Shown in pieces: positions 35,774 to 42,873 of a stretch of DNA of 64,000 nt. Within the stretch, counting starts at the first letter, position 1; each line of letters begins with the position of its first letter. The notes under the pieces are model-generated. The model was not told the origin of the DNA, did no database searches, and saw only the letters and a list, made by a program, of their open reading frames with translations. This DNA comes from OFTM382 sp964352615. Its GTDB lineage: Bacteria > Planctomycetota > Phycisphaerae > Phycisphaerales > UBA1924. Location of the stretch: NCBI GenBank assembly GCA_964352615.1, contig CAYGSG010000002.1:66026-130025 (forward strand), given 5' to 3'. Made by a program: the position numbers and the translations under genes.

Positions 35774-36276
35774 AGATCGCGGCGGTTGTGCTGGCGGTGG
35801 CGGCGGCGCTGGTCGCCATCGCTTCGATGCACGGCTGCGACGAGGAGACAGCCGAGGACGTGATGGCTGTCAAAGTCGGCGGCAAGACGTTCTATCTTGA
35901 GCTGGCGGTGAACGACACCACGCGTGTCAAGGGCCTGGGCGGGCGAACATTCATAGAGCCCAACGGCGGTATGCTGTTCGCGTTCCCGAGAGCTTCTAAG
36001 CGGTCGTTTGTGATGCGAGACTGCACGATCCCGATCGACATTCTGTTCCTGGACAGCAACGGATGGGTCGTGGCGATGCACGCGATGGTGCCCGAGGAGC
36101 CGCAAGGGGCCGAAGAGTCCGATAGCGCGTACGAGCAGCGGCTCACGCGATACCCGAGCAAGTTCGATGCTCAGTACGTTGTTGAGCTGCAGGGCGGCAT
36201 GCTCGAGACGCTCGATGTTTCGGAAGGCGACGTGGTCGAGATGGACCTAAAGAAGCTCAAACAGCTCGTGCGGTAG
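35749..36276 (+). CDS. DUF192 exported protein
   Basis: 175 residues with an N-terminal membrane or signal segment (IKIAAVVLAVAAALVAIASMHGC), which may be a weak lipobox at MHGC. The DUF192 domain follows: FYLELAVNDTTRVKGLGGRTFIEPNGGMLFAFP, FVMRDCTIPIDILFLDSNGWVVAMHAM, YVVELQGGMLETLDVSEGDVV. The family usually has RxxGLMxRxxLxxxxGMLF; here 'RVKGLGGRTFIEPNGGMLF'. The start has a GGAGG site in the end of gluQ and overlaps it by 25 nt. Function of the family is unknown. Confidence 0.88.
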   Translation: MAAGWHWIKIAAVVLAVAAALVAIASMHGCDEETAEDVMAVKVGGKTFYLELAVNDTTRVKGLGGRTFIEPNGGMLFAFPRASKRSFVMRDCTIPIDILFLDSNGWVVAMHAMVPEEPQGAEESDSAYEQRLTRYPSKFDAQYVVELQGGMLETLDVSEGDVVEMDLKKLKQLVR

Positions 36277-36301
36277 GCCGATAGGAGAGCGGGACTCTCC
36301 T

Positions 36302-37636
36302 ATGAAGGCGGCCGACTCCATGCGCGAACCGCAGCTTATCGTGGCTCGATCGAAGATTCTGGATCAGCACGCGCCGGGCGGTGCGAGCGCGTTTGCGGGC
36401 GTCGTCTCGTCGGCCTGGCCTCGATCGTGCGCGCCTTCGGTGGGCGAAGCGCTGACGATCCCGGGCCTGATCGAGTTGCTCGGCGCTCTTCAGCAACCCG
36501 GCCAGCAGGCATGCTCGACGGGCGGCGTGTGTGTTGATCTCGGCACTCGGACGCCGGTGGTCTTGGTCTGCTGGCACGGAAGCGAATCGATGGCTCGCGC
36601 GGCACAGGTCGCGGACCATCTGCTGAGGCTGCGGATACCAGCGGTGTTCGCGGTGCAGCGTTGCGATGAGACGTGGCGGCGGTTTGAGGCGTCGGGCTTG
36701 CTGGTCGAGCCGATGGACACGCACCCGAGCCGGTTGGCATCGATGCTGCACGCGATGTGCTCGCAGGCCCGCGTTGTCACGGAGATGCGCGAGGAACTGC
36801 GGTCTTCGGTCGCGAGCCAGGGCGGGATCACCGGGCAGATCAATCGGCTGCACGAGGAACTGAACTTGGCTTCGACGATTCAGCGGAGCCTGATGCCGCC
36901 GGTGCCGCCGAAGATCGATGATCTTGAGATGGCGGTGCTGTTCAGGCCTGCGGCGTACGTGAGCGGCGACCTGTTCAACCTGATCAGGCTTGACGACGGC
37001 CGGCTCGCGTTCCTGCTGGCTGATGCTGTGGGCCACGGCGTGCCCGCGGCGCTGCTCACCATGCTCATCCACCGTGCGGTGACCGAGTCTGGGCTCGGGG
37101 CGATGGGCCAGGGTGGCCCGGCTCAGACGATCAAGGCGATCAACTCCGCGCTGGCCTCGGCATGCCCGGGGGGGAGCGATGGGACTCGCTTTGCAACCGC
37201 TGTGTTCGGCCTCTACGACCCGCGCACGCACGAGGTATCGCTCAGCGTGGCGGGGCATCCCCCACCGCTGCGTATGACAACCGATGGAAGCACGCCGATC
37301 CACTCGCACGGGCCGCTGCTGGGCGTGTTCGAGGAAGCACAGTTTGACGAAGAGAGCTTCACACTCGAGCCCGGCGAGACCCTGCTGCTCTACAGCGATG
37401 GATTCGAGGTGGCGTTCCCCATGTTGGGCGAGACCTCGCCCGCGAACGAGGAATACCTTCGGCACTTTGAGCGGTTCGGTGATGCGGTCGAGAAGCACGA
37501 CGGCGTGCGCGCGCCGCTGGCCGAGCTTGAGGCGCAGCTGGATGTGCAGCAAGGTTCGCTCAACCAGGCGGACGACATCACGGCGATGGCCCTGCGCAGG
37601 CCGAGGGCTTCGGCGAGTTCATCGAAGGCGGCGTAA
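36302..37636 (+). CDS. PP2C-type SpoIIE/RsbU-like phosphatase with unknown N-terminal domain
   Basis: 444 residues. Residues ~1-175 are a domain of unknown type. A linker helix LHEELNLASTIQRSLMPPVPP (~180-200) introduces the SpoIIE phosphatase: FRPAAYVSGDLFNL, LAFLLADAVGHGVPAALLTML, ATAVFGLYDPRTHEVSLSVAGHPPPL, TLLLYSDGFEVAF, and a final NQADDITAMAL with metal-binding Asp pair. The usual GGD is SGD. Such enzymes dephosphorylate anti-anti-sigma factors in partner-switching. No STAS or HPK gene lies next to it, so its partner is elsewhere. Confidence 0.88.
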   Translation: MKAADSMREPQLIVARSKILDQHAPGGASAFAGVVSSAWPRSCAPSVGEALTIPGLIELLGALQQPGQQACSTGGVCVDLGTRTPVVLVCWHGSESMARAAQVADHLLRLRIPAVFAVQRCDETWRRFEASGLLVEPMDTHPSRLASMLHAMCSQARVVTEMREELRSSVASQGGITGQINRLHEELNLASTIQRSLMPPVPPKIDDLEMAVLFRPAAYVSGDLFNLIRLDDGRLAFLLADAVGHGVPAALLTMLIHRAVTESGLGAMGQGGPAQTIKAINSALASACPGGSDGTRFATAVFGLYDPRTHEVSLSVAGHPPPLRMTTDGSTPIHSHGPLLGVFEEAQFDEESFTLEPGETLLLYSDGFEVAFPMLGETSPANEEYLRHFERFGDAVEKHDGVRAPLAELEAQLDVQQGSLNQADDITAMALRRPRASASSSKAA

Positions 37637-37704
37637 GCGGTAACCAAGCAGAAGACCGCTCCCTCACGGTCGCGGCTCGTCAGAGCCTTCCCGGCGGGTA
37701 AGGA

Positions 37705-39033
37705 TCACCGCGCAATGGCCAGCCGATCCATGCGCACAGCGCCCGCGACGATGCTGACGACCGCTCGGCCGACCATGGTTCTACCTAGGAACGGCGAGTT
37801 GGCCGATCGGCCGGCGACCTGCGATTCGTCGAACGTCCACCGATGCTCAGCATCGATAAGCGTGACGTCCGCGGGACCGCCGACGGCGAGTTGGCCTAAG
37901 CCGTGTCGCTCCAACCGGCAGAGTTTGGCGGGCTCGACGGTGAGCAGAGCGATTAGACGGGGCCAATCGATAAGGCCCGTGCGCACGAGCGCTTCGGCGT
38001 AGAGCGGCAGCGCGGATTCGAGGCCGATGATGCCAAAGGGGGCATCCTCAAAGGGCTGCTCTTTCTCATGCTTGGCGTGGGGCGCATGGTCAGTAGCGAG
38101 CACCGTGATGACGCCCTCAGCTACGGCCTTGCGGATGGCCTCGACGTCGCTCTGCTCGCGGAGCGGCGGGTTCATCTTGGCGAGTGTGTTGAAGCCCTCG
38201 CACGCCTCGTGGGTGAGCATGAGATGGTGCGGCGAGGCCTCGGCGGTGACGGGCAAGCCGCGTGCGCGCGCGGAGCGCACCAGTTCGACGCTTCCAGCTG
38301 AGCTGATGTGCTGAACGTGGTACGCGCAGCCGGTCTGCTCGACGAGCGCGATGTCGCGTTCGATGATGGCCTCCTCGGCGTGTCTTGGCCAGCCCACGAG
38401 CCCGAGGCGGGCGGATACCGCGCCCTCATGCATGGAGGAGCCGACGGTGATCGTGGGGTCTTGGCAGTGCTGCATGAACGCGAGGTTGACCTTGGCGGTC
38501 TGCGCGAGAACGTGGGCCATCAGCGCCGGGTCGGCGATGGCGTCGCCATCGTCGGAGATGCCTACGGCGCCCGCTGACGCGAGTGCCTGGATCGGCGCGG
38601 GCTGTTCGCCCTTGCGCCCGATCGAGCCCGCGGCCACCGGGTAGACGCGGCACTGGGCGGTCCGCTGGCAGCGCTCGGCGAGGTCCGCCAGCACGCTGGG
38701 CGAGTCGAGCGCGGGGGCCGTGTTGGGCATGCAGCAGACGGTTGTGAAGCCTCCCGCAAGAGCGGCGGCGGTGCCGGAGCGAACAGTCTCCTTGTGCTCA
38801 CCCCCGGGCTCGCGGAGGTGGACATGGGGGTCGATCAGGCCCGGGGCCACGATGAGGCCCGAGGCGTCGATGGTTAGGCTGCCGGGTGGCTCAGGGAGTT
38901 CGGGACCGATGGCGACGATGCGGCCGTCGGCACCGATGGCCACGTCAAGCGTGGAATCGGTACCGGTGGCGGGATCGATGAGCCTGCCAGCTTTGATGAG
39001 CAGGGGCGCAGCGGGAGGTGCGTGGTGAGGCAT
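37705..39033 (-). CDS. pyrC: Dihydroorotase (class I type)
   Basis: 442 residues from ATG 39033 (a GTG three codons up is possible). Metal-binding motif IDPHVHLREPGGEHKETVRSGTAAALAGGFTTVCCMPNTAP is complete, with the DxHxHLRxPG signature. ATDHAPHAKHEKEQPFEDAPFGIIGLESAL supplies the conserved Asp and substrate loop. It closes carbamoyl-aspartate to dihydroorotate in pyrimidine synthesis. pyrB, often its neighbour, is not here. The tRNA-Pro gene begins 75 nt upstream on the other strand. Confidence 0.93.
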   Translation of the reverse strand: MPHHAPPAAPLLIKAGRLIDPATGTDSTLDVAIGADGRIVAIGPELPEPPGSLTIDASGLIVAPGLIDPHVHLREPGGEHKETVRSGTAAALAGGFTTVCCMPNTAPALDSPSVLADLAERCQRTAQCRVYPVAAGSIGRKGEQPAPIQALASAGAVGISDDGDAIADPALMAHVLAQTAKVNLAFMQHCQDPTITVGSSMHEGAVSARLGLVGWPRHAEEAIIERDIALVEQTGCAYHVQHISSAGSVELVRSARARGLPVTAEASPHHLMLTHEACEGFNTLAKMNPPLREQSDVEAIRKAVAEGVITVLATDHAPHAKHEKEQPFEDAPFGIIGLESALPLYAEALVRTGLIDWPRLIALLTVEPAKLCRLERHGLGQLAVGGPADVTLIDAEHRWTFDESQVAGRSANSPFLGRTMVGRAVVSIVAGAVRMDRLAIAR

Positions 39034-39107
39034 GGTGCCCACAGGCTAGCGGGAACGGCACCGATCGGGCTGGCGGCGAGTGGCCGGGCGGGCTAGTGTG
39101 TTGGCTG

Positions 39108-39183
<76 letters not shown>

Positions 39184-39288
39184 TCAAATCCGATGTGCTC
39201 TCGGTAAGTGCCGATTGAGCAAGAGGATGCAGGCGGTTCAAACGCGTTGCTCTACCTCATGTTTGTGTCCTGCCACACGCAACTCATC

Positions 39289-40161
39289 TCATCTGTAGCG
39301 TTGCCTGAAGCGGCTGGGAGTCATCGCCAGGCGTCGCGAGAACGTGCTGGTCAGGTGGCTATGGCTGGAGAATCCGCATCGCAGTGCGATGGTCGTGATA
39401 TCCCAGGAGGTATGCAGCAGGTACCGCTGGGCGGCTCGAAGCCGCTCCTTGATGATGTATTGCCCGGGACTCATGCCAAATGAATCCCGGAACGCGATCA
39501 GAAACTGGTGAGTGGTCTGACCGACCAAGCTAGAGAGCCTGTCGAGCGTGATTCGAGTGTCGAGGTTCTCGAACACATAGTCCCGAACAAGAATGGCGTT
39601 TGCGCTGTCGAGTCTGTGACTCACCGGCGACACTGCTGTAGAGTCCGTATATGCGGCGTTTACGTGTTCCCAGATCTCGCAGGTCGTAGCGGCGACATCG
39701 AGCCTGCTGGCATCGTCGTGCAGTTCCATAGTCGATCGGAGCCGCTGCAGAGAGTTCAAGAGCGCGTGGTCCGAGTGGCCGGCACGAAGCGCGAGGCGGG
39801 TAGGGCGTTGATCGTCGGAGGGCATCGCTGGGGTCGTAAGGACCGCGAAGTCAATTACATCTCCCTTGGCGTGGCTCTTGTACACGACCCCCGCTGGGAC
39901 TGTCCATACCTCTCCGGGGACGGCAGGGCCGCGACTGCTGCCTAGCCCGTCCACCTCTGTCTCCAAAGAGATCATCCGTCCCGCGAGATGAACGATAACC
40001 GTGTCCTCGGACCTCTGAATAGCCCAGTCGGTCGCGGTGCGGATATCTGCTCTCTGAAACTGGACTTGCGCTGAGCCAGTTCGAGTTGTCGATAACTGAG
40101 CCACAGTGTCGTGAAGGCCTCCCCCGGCGGGGAATCGCTTTGTCCGGAAACCCGAGTTCAT
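39289..40161 (-). CDS. AraC-family transcriptional regulator
   Basis: 290 residues. The N-terminal ~180 residues resemble the AraC-type ligand/dimer domain with a cupin-like start (DWAIQRSEDTVIVHLAGRM). The C-terminal ~100 residues are the two-HTH DNA-binding domain: ITLDRLSSLVGQTTHQFLIAFRDSFGMSPGQYIIKERLRAAQRYLLHTSWDITTIALRCGFSSHSHLTSTFSRRLAMTPSRFRQRYR in consecutive parts, with the GF(S)xxSxxxxxFxxxxGxxPxxFR signature slightly relaxed. It is divergent from the SDR gene (111 nt between starts), which is its likely target. Codon use appears less GC-biased than that of the core genes. Confidence 0.9.
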   Translation of the reverse strand: MNSGFRTKRFPAGGGLHDTVAQLSTTRTGSAQVQFQRADIRTATDWAIQRSEDTVIVHLAGRMISLETEVDGLGSSRGPAVPGEVWTVPAGVVYKSHAKGDVIDFAVLTTPAMPSDDQRPTRLALRAGHSDHALLNSLQRLRSTMELHDDASRLDVAATTCEIWEHVNAAYTDSTAVSPVSHRLDSANAILVRDYVFENLDTRITLDRLSSLVGQTTHQFLIAFRDSFGMSPGQYIIKERLRAAQRYLLHTSWDITTIALRCGFSSHSHLTSTFSRRLAMTPSRFRQRYR

Positions 40162-40272
40162 GCCATCAGGATACGCGGCCGGAGAATCTGAAAGTCAGCA
40201 AGGAGTCGGGTGTAGAACATGCCGGAGTCGTGCGAACAAGGTCCAATTCCACGGAGCCAGGAGACAAAGAAC

Positions 40273-41049
40273 ATGGCTGACAAGAACAGCATCGAGGGCA
40301 AGGTCGTTCTGATCGCCGGTGGTGCCAAGAACCTCGGCGGACTCATCGCTCGCGACATGGCGATGCACAAGGCCGAGGCCGTTCTGGTGCACTACCACAG
40401 TGATCGGACAAAGGCGGAGGCCGACGAGACCGTTGCGGCAATCAAGGCCGCTGGGGCGAACGCATCGGCATTTCAACAAGATCTGACAACGCCGACGGGT
40501 TGTGCCGCCATGTTTGACGCGGCGATGCGGGACTTCGGGCGTGTAGACATCGCGATCAACACCACTGGCATGGTCCTCAAGAAGCCGATCGTTGAGGTGT
40601 CTGAAAGCGAGTTCGATACGATGTTCGCGATCAACTCGAAAGCGGCCTTCTTCTTCATGCAGGAGGCTGGCAAGAAGCTGTCTGAGCAAGGTAAGCTCTG
40701 TTCTGTCGTTACCTCGCTGCTGGCGGCGTTCACGGGGTACTACGCCGCGTATGCGGGGGCAAAGGCTCCCATTGAGCATTTCACACGCGCCGCATCGAAG
40801 GAGTTCGGTGCACGAGGCATCAGTGTCACAGCAGTGGCCCCCGGCCCCATGGACACGCCGTTCTTTTACGGCCAGGAGACAGAGGACGCCGCCAAGTACC
40901 ACAGCACGGCTGCCGATCTCAGCAAGTGGTCCAAGAGTGGACTCACAGAAATCCAAGATATCGTGCCGCTCATCCGGTTCTTGGTGAGCGACGGCTGGTG
41001 GATCACTGGCCAGACGATCTTCGCCAATGGTGGGTACACGACGCGGTAG
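40273..41049 (+). CDS. SDR-family oxidoreductase
   Basis: 258 residues from ATG 40273 (GGAG at 40258-40261 region). The dinucleotide site reads VVLIAGGAKNLGGLIARDMA, a variant of the classical TGxxxGxG. HYHSDRTKAEADE follows beta-2 and suggests NADP. INTTGMVL stands at the NNAG position. The catalytic Ser is in SLLAAFTGYYAAYAGAKAPIEHF, with Tyr-Ala-Gly-Ala-Lys as YxxxK. It probably reduces or oxidises a small alcohol or ketone. A divergent AraC regulator precedes it, which points to inducible expression. Confidence 0.88.
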   Translation: MADKNSIEGKVVLIAGGAKNLGGLIARDMAMHKAEAVLVHYHSDRTKAEADETVAAIKAAGANASAFQQDLTTPTGCAAMFDAAMRDFGRVDIAINTTGMVLKKPIVEVSESEFDTMFAINSKAAFFFMQEAGKKLSEQGKLCSVVTSLLAAFTGYYAAYAGAKAPIEHFTRAASKEFGARGISVTAVAPGPMDTPFFYGQETEDAAKYHSTAADLSKWSKSGLTEIQDIVPLIRFLVSDGWWITGQTIFANGGYTTR

Positions 41050-41116
41050 GTCAGATTCTCACCGCGAAACCAGACACCGCGTTTCCAGACTCCAGAGGCC
41101 GATTTGGGCTGCGAAA

Positions 41117-41150
41117 AGTTCAACTGGTGTCCTGTCACCCCGATTTTGGA
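41117..41150 (+). repeat. Left copy of an imperfect direct repeat bracketing the ArsR-VOC-VOC unit
   Basis: The copy at 41117-41150 and another at 42564-42598 align over 34 positions with four mismatches and one 1-nt insertion. The best-conserved part is CCGATTTTGGA, preceded by TCACC, and then by CTGGT and TCCT blocks. Both are in the same orientation and lie outside the genes. They enclose 1.4 kb that holds exactly the ArsR/VOC operon. Confidence 0.6.
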
Positions 41151-41273
41151 TGCATAACGGCCTAGGCAAATGCCGAGGCTTCAGGTGTTCATGCTTGGTT
41201 CCAACCTGATTCGTTTGTTCAGGACGAGAGCCTCGATGCTGAATTTTCGAGCAAGCATCTACTCAGAACGTGA

Positions 41274-41756
41274 TCACAGCTGCCAGAGTCCGTGCTCGAT
41301 GCCGCCGAGGATGTAGATCGAGAATGTACCGTGTCCGCCTGGGATCTCCATGGGCGGCAGGGCCACCTTTGCACCGGCCCTCTCGGCAGCCTTGACCGCG
41401 GCTTCGATGTCATCTACCAAGACATAGGGCCGCACAATCGGCGCTTCCGTATCACGCATCGGTGCACGTACGCCTATGCGCCCTCCATCCTTGAGGTCGG
41501 CTGTGCGGGCGTTGCCGAACTCTGCGATCGGTTCGCCGAAGACGACACCGTGCGCTTCAGCCATGGCCTCGCACGTCTCATTCACCGATGGCGTGACGAT
41601 TTCGAGGTACTGCACCTTGATGGCGTCTGCTTCGACCCGCATCCGATCGGAACCAACCAGCCCGGCGCGAGCCTGGCCATGTTCAGATGTGACGGCTCCT
41701 ATGAGCATTAGCGATACGAAAGAAAAAGCAATCAATCGAAGATGTGTTGCGTTCAT
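41274..41756 (-). CDS. Exported VOC-superfamily (glyoxalase-like) protein
   Basis: 160 residues from ATG 41756, which overlaps the TGA of the upstream VOC gene (ATGA). The N-terminus MNATHLRLIAFSFVSLMLIGAVTSEHGQA is a signal-like segment, so this VOC protein is probably outside the cytoplasm. One VOC half-domain follows: QYLEIVTPSVNETCEAMAEAHG at the first beta strand, RPYVLVDDIEAAVKAAERAGAKVALPPMEIPGGHGTFSIYILGGIEHGLWQL at the second. It has no complete His-Glu metal set that I can assign. It is the last gene of the arsR-VOC-VOC unit. Confidence 0.78.
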   Translation of the reverse strand: MNATHLRLIAFSFVSLMLIGAVTSEHGQARAGLVGSDRMRVEADAIKVQYLEIVTPSVNETCEAMAEAHGVVFGEPIAEFGNARTADLKDGGRIGVRAPMRDTEAPIVRPYVLVDDIEAAVKAAERAGAKVALPPMEIPGGHGTFSIYILGGIEHGLWQL

Positions 41757-42148
41757 GATCCAGATTTCTCCTGTGCGATCTGAATGAGGTTCCCACAAGT
41801 GTCATCGAATACGGCCGTGATCACTGTGCCGTAGTCAACCGGTGGCTGAGTAAACCGTACGCCAAGCGACTCCAGCCGCTTATGCTCCGCGGCAACATCT
41901 TCAACCGCGAACGATGTGAACGGAATCCCGTCTTCAACCATCGCAGATTTGAACACCTTGGCCGCGGGATGCACGTCAGGCTCAAGCCCGACTTCTGGCC
42001 CATCAGGATCTTCCTTAGAAACGACCGTGATCCAACAGTGTTCACCCAGGTCGATGTTGTGCTTTGTCTGAAAGCCCAGGATCGTGGTGTAGAATTCGAG
42101 CGCCTTTGCTTGATTGTCCACCATCAAACTACAACCGCTAATTCTCAC
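41753..42148 (-). CDS. VOC-superfamily protein (glyoxalase/bleomycin-resistance-like)
   Basis: 131 residues, a single VOC domain of two beta-alpha-beta-beta-beta units. MRISGCSLMVDNQAKALEFYTTILGFQTKHN begins it, then WITVVSKEDPDGPEVGLEPD, a second unit with IPFTSFAVEDVAAEHKRLESLGVRF, and TVITAVFDDTCGNLIQIAQ with a Gly-Asn turn. It overlaps arsR by 11 nt and the exported VOC gene by 4 nt. VOC proteins of this type often bind or modify small toxic compounds. Substrate unknown. Confidence 0.88.
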   Translation of the reverse strand: MRISGCSLMVDNQAKALEFYTTILGFQTKHNIDLGEHCWITVVSKEDPDGPEVGLEPDVHPAAKVFKSAMVEDGIPFTSFAVEDVAAEHKRLESLGVRFTQPPVDYGTVITAVFDDTCGNLIQIAQEKSGS

Positions 42149-42434
42149 TTGATTCGCTCCTTTGTCGTGTACTGGGCCATCGCTCCGTTATGGCTCTCAG
42201 TGGTTCGCCATTGAACCAGTGAAACTTGCACCGGCCTTGTCGCTTTGCGATCACCAGCCCCGCGGACTCCAATATCTCCAGGTGCTGGGAGATCGCCTGC
42301 CTTGATGAGCCGATGTTGTGCTTCATAATCAATCGGCCGCAAAGTTCGAATAGCGACTGACCATCTCGCTCAACCAGTTCGTCCAGAATCGCCCGCCTGG
42401 TCGGATCGGCGAGCGCTCGGTACAGATCATCCAT
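42138..42434 (-). CDS. ArsR-family winged-helix repressor
   Basis: 98 residues from ATG 42434. MDDLYRALADPTRRAILDELVERDGQSLFELCGRL is the ArsR start, SSRQAISQHLEILESAGLVIAKRQGRCKFHWFNGEPL the recognition helix and wing. No Cys pair of the metal-binding type sits in the recognition helix, so it is of the non-metal ArsR class usually found next to SRPBCC or VOC genes. A longer frame begins at 42497 but would run through the promoter described at 42449-42478. It heads the operon and probably represses itself. Confidence 0.9.
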   Translation of the reverse strand: MDDLYRALADPTRRAILDELVERDGQSLFELCGRLIMKHNIGSSRQAISQHLEILESAGLVIAKRQGRCKFHWFNGEPLRAITERWPSTRQRSESSEN

Positions 42435-42448
42435 AAGACACTCGCTAG

Positions 42449-42478
42449 AGCATACGCAAGTAACTACTTGCATGTCAA
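42449..42478 (-). promoter_or_regulatory. arsR promoter with palindromic operator in the spacer
   Basis: On the minus strand TTGACA (42473-42478) and TATGCT (42449-42454) are 18 nt apart. The spacer contains a perfect palindrome, GCAAGTA-AC-TACTTGC (42456-42471, plus-strand spelling). The ATG of arsR is 15 nt downstream of the -10 box. A repressor dimer bound there would block RNA polymerase, so this is a likely autoregulatory ArsR operator. Confidence 0.72.
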
Positions 42479-42563
42479 GCAAAGCATGCCGTATCACTGC
42501 CCGGGTTCTGGAGATACCGCTGGTCGTGTTTCCTCGTCACAAAGACTGGTCTTTATCGCATTG

Positions 42564-42598
42564 ATTTCAGCTGGTTTCCTATCACCTCCGATTTTGGA
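42564..42598 (+). repeat. Right copy of the imperfect direct repeat bracketing ArsR-VOC-VOC
   Basis: Partner of 41117-41150, same orientation, 30 of 34 aligned bases identical plus one extra T before CCGATTTTGGA. It lies between the arsR promoter and the kinase remnant in a stretch with no gene. In one frame both copies would spell QLVS(C/Y)H, so it might be leftover coding sequence. Confidence 0.6.
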
Positions 42599-42666
42599 AT
42601 CTGCTCGCACCGCCTCGACTTCAACGGCAACAGCACCTGCAGCGACACCGGCGACCTCGAGGACGT

Positions 42667-42873
42667 GGATGCCGGCCAGATTGGGATGGTTGTGGCTTAC
42701 ATCGCCTCGAGTTCGAAGCGTTCGAGCCGGGCAGGGTCCGACGCCAGCTCGGCAGGGAGCGCCTTGATCGCGACATCGCGGTCTAGGCGGGAGTCGTGTG
42801 CGAGATAGACCACGCCCATGCCGCCTCGGCCGAGTTCGCGGGTGATTTCGTAGGGGCCGATGCGATCGATCAC
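42667..42873 (-). pseudogene. Frameshifted 5' remnant of a Ser/Thr protein kinase gene
   Basis: GTG 42873 opens a frame that matches residues 5-62 of the intact kinase upstream: IDRIGPYEITRELGRGGMGV, then VAIKALPAELASDPARLERFE. After LEAM it hits TAA at 42697-42699. Homology resumes out of frame beyond the stop (codons for NHPNLAGIH, 42667-42693). Compared with the intact copy, about 7 nt are missing at the break. Nothing of the catalytic loop remains. The GTG overlaps the TGA of the intact kinase as GTGA, so the 58-residue Gly-loop peptide could still be translated. Confidence 0.82.
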
